A stretch of 64,000 nt of DNA from Aurifilum marmelostoma. Lineage: Eukaryota; Ascomycota; Sordariomycetes; Diaporthales; Cryphonectriaceae. Numbering within the stretch: position 1 is the first letter of the stretch; every line of letters begins with the position of its first letter. The notes under the pieces are model-generated. The model was not told the DNA's origin and did not search any database. It saw only the letters and a program-made list of their open reading frames with translations. A program made the translations under genes and the position numbers. Shown one piece after another: positions 36,431 to 47,310 of the stretch. The stretch is taken from NCBI GenBank assembly GCA_027559495.1, contig JAMXSV010000015.1, positions 1 to 64,000 on the forward strand, written 5' to 3'.

Positions 36431-38111
36431 TTTGGCCAAGGGTGCTTGAGGCCTTGGTAGTTTCGTCGTTCCGGGGAGTCGAGGTAGGTCTGTTCGCAGG
36501 TATACCACTGCAGCTGAATGCCGTTGATGGGATTGAAGTCTGGTCGCTTAGCCTAATCTTGGTCGGCAGCTCTTGTGAGTAGTTGGCCAGGTTAGTATCA
36601 AGGTGAGGCGAGAAGGTGTGTGCTGTATGCTCACAAGTGACAGCAGCGAACCCCAGACCATGCAGATGCTGCGTACGGTTGGCTTCCCAGGACTATCATG
36701 TCGAACCGATTCGGCACTTAGCCAACTTCTCGGTTTGTTCTCGTGTTGTCACCTGCGTGCAGAAGCTCGATTCGCAATTATTTGTCCTCGCGGTCTCCCA
36801 GCAGTCGGATTACGGCTATTTCATTGACAAGTTGTGTCGCAGAGAATTGTAAGTTGGCCGCTGCATCGCCTGTTCAGGAGATCAGGTGCTTTTCGTAGTC
36901 TGCCATCAGTCCAGGCTCTCCGTCTTGCGGTATTTCCAGTGCTCGATACCACAGTCCATCTTATCGCTTGAAGAGGATGCGCGGCGTGCGCTAGGAATGG
37001 GACCAGGAACCTCAGCCGCCGGGCTTGAGGCAGTTGGAGTAGTGCGAATGGAGAGCGTTCTAGGGTCGTGAAATTGACGACATGAGTTTCTGATTAGACG
37101 ACCGGATGGTGCTCGTCGAGAATTAGACGTCGGTAGGCACAGAGGTCAGAGCTGGTGCGGACGTGGAAGATGATGGTCCGTTTGCTGGATTTGTGGTCAC
37201 TGGTAAGAGCCGTTCCGCTGCCAAGTTTCCCGGCTAATCTTTGATCCAAGAAAGCAGTCCCATGTTGAACCGAAAGGCGCCTCTGTGCGAGGTACTGCGA
37301 GTTGTTGAACAAGGTCAGGCTTTGGTCTCAATGCTGGTTTTATTCTTCTAAAGACCAATATTCTCGAGGTGCAGATCCCGTTTTCTTAAGCAAGAAATTT
37401 TGTACTCATCCTATCATATGTCGCGCTGATAGACTCAGTCAAAGATTCCTTGCGACATAACAGAGTCATGAGTCAGCCCTAACCTCCTTGGAGACAATAT
37501 GGTGGCCCGAGACTTCAGCTGAGTGACAAAACTGATTGATACCATGGGATGGCAAAGGCAGCATTGTGCAGTCCTTCTAGAAATTGTTTCGTTTGAAGTC
37601 ATGCAATGTTTTGTAAATGTAACTCAGAGTCAGGCCAACAAAAATAGACCTGGGTGCAACCCATGCACGCCGCACTATTTATTATAAGGAAACAAGGAAT
37701 GCCCTAGTCAGCTTGTTCGAGATATAATTTTCCGCATAACGCATGAACAGGAGACCACCAAATGGTCCTGTTTCGACGGCTGGGCGGAATTCCGCGCCAG
37801 CCTTGAACCTAAATCCCGACGTTGTTATCAAGGGCTCTAAGAAGCTAGCCATATCTGTGGATAATTACTGGTTTAACCTAAGGCTTCGATATGTATGAAG
37901 CCAGTGGCCACCCTTTGGGATCACACCCTCTTCCTTCGGTCCCCCCCCCTTTCCCCCCCCCCCCCAAAAAAGAAGCCTTCCACGTTACTGAGTGACCGGA
38001 TCACCCACACCCAGGGCCCAAAGGCCACCGTTAATTCACCAATTGAGACAAGGCATCAATTGCTTTCGGACAAATCACTTCACCTCGGCCCTAGTATTCA
38101 ACAGGGCCACG
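36431..38111. other. Intergenic, with scattered coding-like scraps and a long C tract
   Basis: On the minus strand 36,860-37,080 reads a long open stretch (VNFTTLERSPFALLQLPQAR and more) without a start or splice partners, and 37094-37312 is a similar scrap. These may be debris of a lost gene. 37940-37970 is a pyrimidine tract with runs of eight and at least twelve C followed by six A, about 145 bp upstream of the next gene. Confidence 0.35.
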
Positions 38112-39512
38112 ATGGACAGTCTGTCTTCTGCCGGATCAGCAGAGAATCGAAGCTATCAATTGGTTCTAATATCCATCCTCTTTATGGTCCTGACTAGTAT
38201 AGTCCTGATCCTTCGATTCTACACCAAACGCTTCCAGGGTGCTGGGTTTTTTTCCGATGATGCCTTTCTATTATCGGCATACATCGTGAATATGGGCATG
38301 TGTGCCCTGGGCATTGGTTAGTCAATTCATTTTCTTCGACCACCAGAATGTATTTCTCAAACTTGTTGGAGCGCAGCCAACCTGATAATTGATATCACAG
38401 TGATGACCAAGGTCGGAGGTGTAGGACGACATGTGGTTTACCTCGAGGAAGAGATGCCAGAAGCGCTCATAGGGTGGGCACAATGCCTTTTCGCCTTCGA
38501 GATCATCTACTTTATATCGGTGGCGCTACCCAAGCTCAGCATTCTTTGCTTATACCTGCGAATTTTCAACTGGAGGGGCCGAATGAGGATAGCCGCATTG
38601 TCTGTCTTTTCCCTGACCATCATGACCTCACTATCGCTCGTGGTGGCTGCTTGTTTTCAGTGCCGTCCCCTTCAGTTCTGGTGGGACAGAACAATTCCTG
38701 GTGGGTACTGCTTTGACATACAGGCGTTCTTCCACGCGCAAGCTATCCCGGGGTTATTTCTGGACGTGGCCATCATGGCTCTCCCGCTGCGCACGATATG
38801 GCATCTCGAAATGCCTCTTGTCAAGAGACTTGCGTTGATAGCCATTTTTATTGTTGCCAGTTTGTAAGTGTTGAGCCAAGGCTGCCCCCTTTGGAAGGTG
38901 GGGCTGGGGGTGGTCGTTCGATCTACGCCAGTCGATCAATGGAGTGCTGACTTTCATAGTGGAATCGTTTCCTCAATTGTGAGAGCTACGATATTCTTCG
39001 ACACGGCTGCGTTCGACGATCGCACCTGGGCTTCCGTCGACCTGGTAGGATGGTCGATTATCGAGACGAGCGTCTACATAATAACAGGCTGTTTACCACA
39101 CCTCAAACCTCTCGCTTCACGTTATGCGCCTGCGTGGGCTAAGAGAGGCATTCAGTACGCTCTGGGGAGCGTCACTCGGGGATCAAGCTCTAAGGGGCGG
39201 TCCACTCAGTACGGAAAGTCCGTCGTCAGCAGCAAGAGGGGGAACAATCATTCGATGAAGAGGCAGGAGGACGACACTATCGAACTCACCAGGCAAGGGA
39301 GTTCCGGCAGCACCTTTCAGGTGAATGGGAGAAACCTCAACTCAGATGATCGTCTGTTCTCGGCTCGGTTCGGCCAACAACTGTCTCAGGGTGGTTCTCC
39401 GGCAGGACCTGAGGACGCTGGTAATCTGTCAGGTTACGGTATGGAGGCAGGTCACTCATCATACGGCGGAAAGATTCTGGTCACGACGGAGGTGAAATTG
39501 ACCAGGTCTTGA
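38112..39512 (+). CDS. PTH11-like rhodopsin-domain membrane protein (no CFEM domain)
   Basis: Exons 38112-38316, 38401-38863 and 38960-39512 give 406 residues. Seven predicted membrane helices span about residues 15-285. Hallmarks are LRFYTKRFQGAGFFSDDAF after helix 1 (the fungal RxxTR ... DD pattern), FAFEIIYFISVALPKLSILC in helix 3, FQCRPLQFWWD before helix 5, and a WSIIETSVYIITGCLPHLKP last helix. The C-terminal tail is long, Ser/Gly-rich and polar. Unlike the gene at 16137 it has no CFEM domain or signal peptide. This family is expanded in plant- and insect-associated fungi; ligands are generally unknown. Introns are 84 and 96 nt. Confidence 0.87.
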
Positions 39513-39993
39513 TGGATATTGGAGGACTGCATCTAGGTTACGTGAACGTATCATTTCGCCATTTCGAGGAGGAAGCGGTCCCGCGGGGAGGGCCAGCAGG
39601 ATCCTGGCCCTGCCATTGTACATAGGAACTTTCGTGGCCAGAACACGGTTCTCAATCCACGCCGGGGCCCAACGCGAGTAACAATAATTTAAAGAAGATT
39701 AGTCTGCTAGATTTCGTTTACCTGGAGAGAATTAATGGTAGCAGTTCAAAATCAGAAAGTCCACCCCATTTCCAAAAGGCATCACAGGGCCGGCATCGGA
39801 CTGCATAGGGCGTATGTAATTACATTCTTCACCTAGTCATCGTTATAAATAATTCATCGGGCCAAAATAGTCATGAATCTGTATCTCAATCCCCCCTCTA
39901 TGTGCTTCGAAAACAATTTCGCGCTCCACTCACACCTTTATGTACTGTCCTGAATTTAGAATACAATCGGCTCTTCCAACAGTTTCCTGAACC
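39513..39993. other. Intergenic/promoter region
   Basis: It contains the TATA-like element of the HAD gene; nothing else recognised. Confidence 0.5.
39844..39850 (+). promoter_or_regulatory. TATA-like element of the HAD hydrolase gene
   Basis: TATAAAT lies about 145 bp upstream of the ATG at 39994. Confidence 0.35.
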
Positions 39994-40665
39994 ATGACGG
40001 ATGGCAACAGCCAGTGGCGCCCCCGGGCAGTTATTTTCGACCTCCTGACGGCTCTTCTGAACTCATGGGACACATGGGCACAATCAACTGACTTGGAGGG
40101 CACGGAAAAGAGTCGGGCCTGGCGTCATCGGTACCTCGACCTCACCTTCGGCGCTGGCGCGTATACAGCTGCTACTTCTTACGAAAAGCTGATACGACAA
40201 GCAGCAGCCGACGTCCATCTGCCACAGTCTGCGCCTGATGAGCTGTTGCATAGGTGGACTCAACTGCAACTCTGGCCCGAAGGGCCCGAGGTCCTGCTCC
40301 AGCTCAGGTCCAAAGGCTACAAGATTGGCGTCGTAACGAACTGTTCTCGCCAGTTGGGACTCGCTGCCATCCAGAACGTGGAGCAACAGACTGGCAGCGA
40401 GTTTCGCTTTGATTCCACCATGACAGCAGAGGACTCCCGCTTCTATAAGCCTCATAGAACGGCGTATGATTCTATTTTGGCAAAGATGGGTGTCGGGGCC
40501 GACGTTGTTTTGTTTGTCGCCGGCAGTGCAGGCGATGTCCAGGGCGCAACTGACGCGGGTATGAGGGTCGTATGGCACAATCGTGCCGGTCTGGCCAAGA
40601 AAGGGGATGCGACTCCCCTCCGAGAGGGAAAGACGTTGACAGAGACATTGGAAAACTTTGTTTGA
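39994..40665 (+). CDS. HAD-superfamily hydrolase, haloacid-dehalogenase type
   Basis: A single exon of 223 residues. Motif I is VIFDLLTALLNSW near residue 14 (nucleophile Asp in FDLLT). Motif II is IGVVTNCS at about 110 (Thr/Ser). A Lys follows in DSRFYKPH (motif III), and motif IV is VAGSAGDVQGA (acidic pair weakened to a single Asp). The cap is the all-helical type between motifs I and II. The pattern resembles haloacid dehalogenases and fungal relatives rather than classical phosphatases, which would have DxD. The substrate is not known. Cytosolic, as no signal peptide or membrane segment is present. Confidence 0.85.
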   Translation: MTDGNSQWRPRAVIFDLLTALLNSWDTWAQSTDLEGTEKSRAWRHRYLDLTFGAGAYTAATSYEKLIRQAAADVHLPQSAPDELLHRWTQLQLWPEGPEVLLQLRSKGYKIGVVTNCSRQLGLAAIQNVEQQTGSEFRFDSTMTAEDSRFYKPHRTAYDSILAKMGVGADVVLFVAGSAGDVQGATDAGMRVVWHNRAGLAKKGDATPLREGKTLTETLENFV

Positions 40666-40815
40666 CTCAATGTTTCAAGTCACAGGCTGTGATAGGTCAC
40701 ATTACAGATTATCATTTGAGTGAGAATCTCCATATTTGTGCCAAGAAAAAAAACAAAAAACAACAACAACAACAACGTCTACGCAGATAAGGACTAAGTT
40801 ATGATTCTACCCGAC

Positions 40816-42551
40816 TTACCTACGTGATCGTGAACCAATGGCGTCCAGAAGCTCTCTCAACCCGTTCTCGTCACTGGCTCTAGCCGCTTCGTAGCGCTCC
40901 GATCCGTCATCGTACTCATTCAACATCTCGCGCTTGAAATCCCGCTCGATCCAGGGTTCAGGGCCCAGCCCCATGTCGAAATGGACATACTGTAGCACGC
41001 ACTCTCTCAGCTTCCTCATGCCTACGCCGTACTTTAGAGGGGAGGTGCTATCCTCGGGCGGGCGCCGACTGAGCTGGAGGCATTCCTGCATCGACGGCTT
41101 GTCGTAATTCAGATGCACCGTGTCATGGCTGCGATGCTTCCAAGCCTCGTACGCAGCTGTCGTGCGGTTGATTTCAAAATCAAGATCCTTGGTTCTCGCC
41201 ATGGCCACCATGTCCGCATTGTCTCCGTCCCAGTCTCCGCTTCCCATTCCGAAAGCCTTGAGCGACTGCATCTCTAGTGCCCACCTCCTCAGCACAGAGC
41301 CCCAGCGAAGACTAAAGTTCTCTGTGGTCATTTCCCAGCCCCAATCAGAGGTGGTTTCCCCCGTCAGCATTCCCCTGACGGGGTACCCATGATTATCCAG
41401 CACCAGATCGCCGAGCGTGTCAACAGTTTCGTCCATCAGTCCCCGCGTGTGTCCTCGCCACATGATGGGGCAGTCGTCGAGATAGAGCTCTTGGAGCCCG
41501 CCATGTCCGTTTTCGCGCCCCAGCGATGCTATCCAAGTGATTTGCCATTCGTGACTCAGCACATACTTTCCAAGAGCCAAGACTCTGAGATTAGGGAAGG
41601 CGGAGCTGTCCGTACTGCCGGATGTGACTTTGCGAAGGTCCAGCTTTGGTGCCCACCCAAAGTACTCATGGCAATACAGGGATAGCTCGGTAAGATTTGA
41701 CGCGAGCTGAGGGGCGAGCCACGTAGACGGTAAATTCTCAAAGAAATCGAACTTCTCTGGCTGCAGGAATGGCATGGATGCAGACTTATCCTCCCGGCGA
41801 ACGGCGACAAGAATTTTGAGGCTTGATAGAGATTGGCTATTGACATAATCTCGAAATATTGGCGAAGAATGAAAATCGCTCTCGGCAACATCAGGCAGGT
41901 TTGCTATCGTCAATGTCGTGAGATGAGCTGGCGGATCCGAGAACGACATTGGCCCCAGCACGTCAAGCAGAGTGCTCCTCTGCATCTTTTCTGATTGCAA
42001 AAGAGTGGTCCTCCGGTCGAACCATTGGAGCCAATGATCTTGCCAGTTCTTTTGAACGTCTTCGGTCCACCGTCCGGCTAAGCATATGAAGATTGTATCA
42101 AGCAACCTTGATTGAAAACTATGATATCTCTGATCTGGGAACAGCGCAGATGTTGGGCGCTCGAGATGAACAGGAGGGGGGGGAAATTATCGGGTGGTGG
42201 ACCCAGCCTGATATTCAGAACCAAGATCTTTGAAAAGAGCCTCAACCGAGGAAGCGTCAGGAGGAAGAACCCGTGCTGCAGGAGTGCAGTCTCCCGGTCT
42301 GGGCCGTGCGCAGGCCATAGCGGCCGCAACGCATCTATCGTGACTTCGCGCACCCAATACCGCAGGTTTTCAGACTCGGAGATTCTGACAAAGGACAAGA
42401 TACCGCCGCCTGTCTCCAAGCGAACATGGCGGAAAGCAAGTGCTGTGGCTGGAAGCGCGGACTCGCGACTGAGGGAACGGCAGGTCAAAAGAGTCGAGTG
42501 ATCGAGAAAAGCATAGATGTGCCTCAGGACATCTTCTGGAATCGTTGGCAT
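40816..42551 (-). CDS. F-box protein, interrupted by a one-base frameshift in a G8 tract
   Basis: The start is ATG 42551 (MPTIPEDVLRHIYAFLDHST ...), an F-box of about 45 residues that would bind SKP1 in an SCF ubiquitin ligase. The frame runs to the homopolymer at 42176-42183 (eight G on plus, eight C on the coding strand) and then into a stop at 42078. Downstream, another frame is open from the tract to the stop at 40816. With nine C the two would join (FPPPPVHLERPTS ...) into one uninterrupted 578-residue protein typical of fungal F-box proteins with a divergent leucine-rich C-terminal half. I found no splice pair that bridges the frames. It is either an assembly error or a real recent lesion. 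Confidence 0.78.
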
Positions 42552-43272
42552 TATGAATAGAATGACGTATTTGGAGGTCACGGGCGGATGGAATATAGTT
42601 CCATTTTCCTTTCTCTTTTGTCGGATCGAGGGTCCAAGGACTTTTCACTCTTCTACAGAAAGAAAAATGAACAAAGATGGCGAGAAAACTCGTGGTCAGC
42701 ACAGATCAGGCAGCAGAGTCCTCCCCCCGTAGCCCTGCATAATTGCTGCAGTGGGAGGCTGGCCAGGTGTTTCCATATTAAAGTAAGGGGCAGGTAGTGC
42801 CTCCGTACAGTAGCGCAGTAACTGAGTCTTGTGTGGGGCACGTTATGTGATGTGACTGGCCAAGACCCGCTCTGTTGCAGCCCAGCCCCCTCACCAGAGT
42901 ACCAAGAAGGCAGTGGTTGTTGGCAGCGGATTAAATTGCTACTGTAGTCCGTCAATGTTGGTGGTTATCAGAAAGCACGCCTTGGCACACATGGGTCCGC
43001 CCCGTGGGCCTCCGTTAGACTAGTTCCCCTCCGACTTTTGCCCGGTGTTCTGCGGCATAGAGACGTCCGAGATTCGGAGCCGAGACCCCACTTAGATCAA
43101 GTAGTGATTCCCACTACATTAAGGTGCGGGACAAAATCTTGGCCTCATGATATGCACGTTGTCGTTTTGTTGCTCCCCCGGGCCGTTCCATCCACGAAGG
43201 TGTCATGCATAGTACATCTCGTCAAGAACGTGCATGGGTATTTGGAATTGCCACTCACTTGAGCTTCCAGGA
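42552..43272. other. Divergent intergenic region
   Basis: It lies between two genes reading outward. No gene, RNA or repeat supported. Confidence 0.5.
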
Positions 43273-44670
43273 ATGTATGACTTGGCCATGGATCTACAAG
43301 GTAGCTTAGATTGGTCTGCTCTGATCCGCGATGCCATCGATGGCCACCTCGAGGACATCAAAGATATTAATGACAAGGCGAGTGGACTGCATGCACTTCT
43401 ATGTCATCCAAATGTGGCGTTGTAAGTACTGACGAGGATTTCGACTTTTCAGATACATCAAAACCCCGAGCTGGCCTATGAGGAGAAACAGGCGCACGAC
43501 AATTTCGTTTCCAATCTAGAGCGCTTAGGGTTCACCGTAGAGCAACATGCCTTTGGTCTCGAGACTTCATTCTCTGCAGAAAGAGGCCACGGAGGTCGTC
43601 TGGTCATCTTCAACGCTGAATATGACGCTCTTCCCGGTATAGGCCATGCCTGTGGTCATAATCTGTACGGACGCTGCTGTTGTGATAGAACCATGTCGCC
43701 CTGTGTCTTGATGAGTGCATCTGCTGATGTTTCAACGACTTTAGAATTGCGTCAGCAAGTTTTGCTGCCTTTCTCGGTGTTGCCGCCGCCCTCGAAAGAT
43801 CCGGTGCCCCTGGCCGAGTGAGGCTGCTGGGCACGCCGGCTGAGGAGGGCGGCGGTGGCAAGCTGAAGCTGATCGAGGCTGGCGCCTACAAGAACTGCTC
43901 GGCATGCCTCATGGTCCACCCAGGCCCTGGGGATCGTCTGTCCCCCCCCAGTCCGTGGCGTCTCATATGTGCACATGCTGGCAAACGTCAAGAAGCGCGT
44001 CTACTTCACTGGCAAAGAGGCCCATGCCGCCATCGCCCCCTGGGAAGGTGTCAACGCACTGGACGCCGTGTGCCTTTCCTACAACGCCATCTCCATGCTG
44101 CGGCAGCAAATTCGACCGTATGAACGCCTCCACGGCGTGTTCAGGGAAGCCGGCGACCGACCTAATGTCATTCCAGCTCACTGCTGTGTTGAGTACTACG
44201 TCCGGAGTGACACCAAGGCCCACGCAGAAGCTCTATGGCAGAGGGTCCTCAAATGCTTCGAGGGGGCCGCACTCTCGACCGGTTGTACGTTTGAGGTGGA
44301 GACGCTCAACTCATATGCTGATGTCCGAGCCAGCAAGAAGTTGTGTGATGCTTATGTGGATGCCATGCCCGCCGGGACAGTACACCCGTCTAAACCAAGC
44401 GACTTCCTCGCCGGGTCCACAGATATGGGCGATGTCTGTTATGAGTGTCCTGGGTTTCATGGTGCTTTTGGCATAGATACCAAGACTGGGCAAGGGAATC
44501 ACACCAAGGGCTTTGCTGCTGCCGCTGGCACGCACGAGTCCTTTGAACGAGCCATCGAGTGTGGCAAGGGCATGGCCTCTGTCGCATGGAAGGTTCTACG
44601 AGATGACGTATTTGCACAAGAGGTTCAACGTGATTGGGAAGAGGATATGGTCAGGGCAAAAGAAGATTGA
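43273..44670 (+). CDS. M20-family amidohydrolase/peptidase (PM20D2-like), one-base frameshift in a C8 tract
   Basis: Exons 43273-43377, 43453-43664 and 43745-44670. Intron 1 starts with GC (AAG|GCGAGT) and ends CAG, giving the conserved NDKIHQNPELAYEE. Metal and catalytic motifs are present: EYDALPGIGHACGHN, TPAEEGGGGK, VHPGP and a C-terminal GNHTKGFA. The AHAAIAPWEGVNALDAV segment is the dimerisation/substrate part typical of PM20D2 proteins, which hydrolyse dipeptides or N-acyl amino acids. In exon 3 the frame breaks at 43942-43949 (eight C). With seven C it would read through to a 413-residue protein, and no splice pair rescues it. Everything else is intact, so the error may be in the assembly rather than the genome. 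Confidence 0.82.
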
Positions 44671-44852
44671 ACGAGGTTACTCAGCCATTCATCCCATGTG
44701 GCCAGCGAGGACTGTTCCGATCATTACGTACACTTCATGTTGCGTCCTATGCCTTAACCTGCAAGGGGGAGAAAGTTGTGTTTTATCTTGTCCTTGGGGG
44801 ATTGGCAGCATACATATATAATCCCGCAATGTTTGCATCATCGTGACAAGAC

Positions 44853-46063
44853 CTAGTGGTGGTGGTGGCCGTCCCTCTTGCTGTGGTTGCACTTGTAGCC
44901 AGACTCGGCCCTTGCCATCTGCGCTCTGCTCATAGGCTTGGGCGCTGGCAGCGAGAAAGACTGCTTGACCTCCCTCTTTGCGTTCGAAACATCACCAGCA
45001 TCACGTTTCTTTAGATCGTTTGTGTAGATCATGTTCAGCCAGTTTCCGAGTCGGTAACCCCCCTTGGCGATCTGCAGTTCGATTGTGGGGATGACACTGT
45101 CGTAATAGGTTGGGTATAGGTCATCCGCATCCTCTAGAGCTGCAGCGCCGTCTGGCATCACGACGGTGCAGACGTAGGCGTTTGCATCAACTGCCCAGGT
45201 CGTGGCTGTATCGATGGCCTCGGAGGTGTCGTCTCCGGAGATCCACCCGGCAGCCAGTTTCTCATAGTCGCCCGAGTCAATCTCCTTGATCAGGTCGGTC
45301 GCCCAGGTCTTGGCATAGGTGAGCGAGGAGCCGCCCACCAGGGTCTCCGGCATGTAGGTGTCCCAGTCAGAGTGTAGGTTGTCCGAGTATCCTGTTTCCA
45401 TACAACACATTGTTAGACACCTCTCTTGGATCACCTCACTATATGGGGTCGATAACAAGCTTGGCATGGTGGACAAACCTTGGTATGTAACGTCAATGTC
45501 GTTACCGCCAACCTCGTAAGCCTCATCATGGAGAGGCTGTGTGATGTCGCCGACGAAGTGAACAATGAACTTCAAAGCCTCGGCAATCTGCTCGTCTGCG
45601 AGACTCGACTCAGTGACTCGCGAAGTGTAGTTGGCGATGGCCGAGATAGAGCACCCCGCCGTGGTGCAGTCCCGCTCGTAGTCGACATTGCAGTCGCTGG
45701 GAGGGTCATCCTCGGCATCGATGTAGTGAAATGGTGCGGAGAATTCGCCGGCAGTTGTCTCGCGGTAGGTATCAGCCCACGAGGCGATGCTTGCGAGGTA
45801 CGAATCCGAGTCATCATCAAGAATGCCTTGGGCCCTAGACGCAAAGCAAAATCTAGTAAGTTATTGTCCCCAAGTAGACATAACTCCCAGGCAGGAGGGG
45901 GCCTCATTGGCAATAATGAGGATAATAACAATGCTACGCACCAAGCTGCAACTTCGTCAGTCACATAGTTCTGGGCAATATACGCGATCGTTGCATGCCC
46001 AAGTGTGCCCCAGGCCCTCACGCCCTGCAAGGTGGCAACAGTCAGGAGCAGAGACGAAACCAT
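44853..46063 (-). CDS. Secreted S1/P1-type zinc nuclease
   Basis: Exons 46063-45942, 45834-45479 and 45391-44853 give 338 residues. A signal peptide (MVSSLLLTVATLQGVRA) leaves Trp as the first mature residue, which is required because this Trp binds zinc in the family. Other zinc ligands are in order: WGTLGH, SWADTYR, FHYIDAEDD, VHFVGDITQPLHDE and NLHSDWD. It should cleave single-stranded DNA and RNA and 3'-nucleotides outside the cell at acid pH. The C-terminal extension is basic and ends GHHHH, a natural histidine tail. The TATA-like element lies about 125 bp upstream. No lesions. Confidence 0.93.
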
Positions 46064-47310
46064 GGTGATCTTAATGCACTAGTCTTCTTTTGTGAGTTCA
46101 GGAAATGCCAAGATGTGTGCAAAGTCAAGAATGGCTTGTCGAGAGGCGAGGACGACATGAGAGGGTGTCCAGGCTTCATAGCTGGCTTATATACTTCAAA
46201 TTACCGAGGAGATGCTCTGAGCCTGAACATCTGACCCGCGGCCTGAAGTACCACAACGGCTCCGGTGACGTTACAGTGCTCCTATGTCTATCTTGATGGC
46301 GGCTAGAGGTTGTCATTTCGACCTACCAAAAATGGATTAGAATTTGAGATGACAATCAAGGACCAGCCGCACCGCCGCCCGGGTCAGGCGCTGCAGGGAG
46401 GGTATATCAGGACCCTTTGCAGCCCTTTCCGGCGTGTGATTCGCCCACACCAATCTCGCATGATAATCAGTCTTGGCGAATGGCGGCTTCACGTGCTGGT
46501 TCGCCAACATCTCTACCGACGCGACCGCGGGCCCCCTTGACGATGCCAAGGCGCCCACTGCCGGATCCTGCGTGAGATTGTGATATAGCGTCTGGTCCTT
46601 TGCTCGCCAGCCCTTTTGAGGGCCCCATGAAACCTTCCACTTTGGCACTGACTAATGGCATTTCCTAACTATTCTACCGACCGAGTGCGACTCAGAGGAT
46701 GTGGCGAACCGTCGTTCTTTGCCGTGGTGATGAGTGTTTCCGAGTTTCTGGAGTGAGACAGCAAGTGCTCATGACCAAAGAGCAGCAAGGCTTGGATCAC
46801 ATGAGTGTCAAATTCTAAGTGAGAGGTCGGATTCGAACAACAGGAGGAGACGTCATGGAGGAGAGGCCCACGCGAGGGGACGGAGCTTATTGCAGCGTGC
46901 ACCGACGACAGGAGGAGTCCATCTGCACCTATACGGCAGGTTTCACAAGTGTGCTCCAGATGAGACAGGGCTTTGAGAACATGGGGATGTGATGACAGCG
47001 AAATCACGAGACCGGTCGAGACGATAGTAGATAGGAGTATTGAAAAGTTTGGTGCCGTGATACTCAGTCTGGCACAACAAGTAATTACCAGTTGAACCAT
47101 TAAGACCAAAACTGCGTAAATGCGGCAGCGAAGTACATCGTTGCTGGATTACTTTGGGAAGAAACAATGGCATCCCGGGACTGTTCCAGTACATATTTAT
47201 TGAGGTCATCCTTCACAGGTAATTTTCGCTACCCCCGGCCGTGGACCGACCATTACTTTTTTTTGGCTTCTCAAGACTCTAATTGTTTTTTATGCTCTAA
47301 TTAATACGAC
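46064..47310. other. Intergenic
   Basis: Promoter of the S1/P1 nuclease at the left end. Frames at 46337-46648 and 46669-47109 (minus) have no recognisable features. Nothing else supported. Confidence 0.45.
46186..46193 (-). promoter_or_regulatory. TATA-like element of the S1/P1 nuclease gene
   Basis: The minus strand reads TATATAAG about 125 bp upstream of the ATG at 46063. Confidence 0.4.

Noticed and set aside
40757..40782. (CAA)n microsatellite after the HAD gene
   Set aside because: Short simple repeat in a 3' flank with no further structure.
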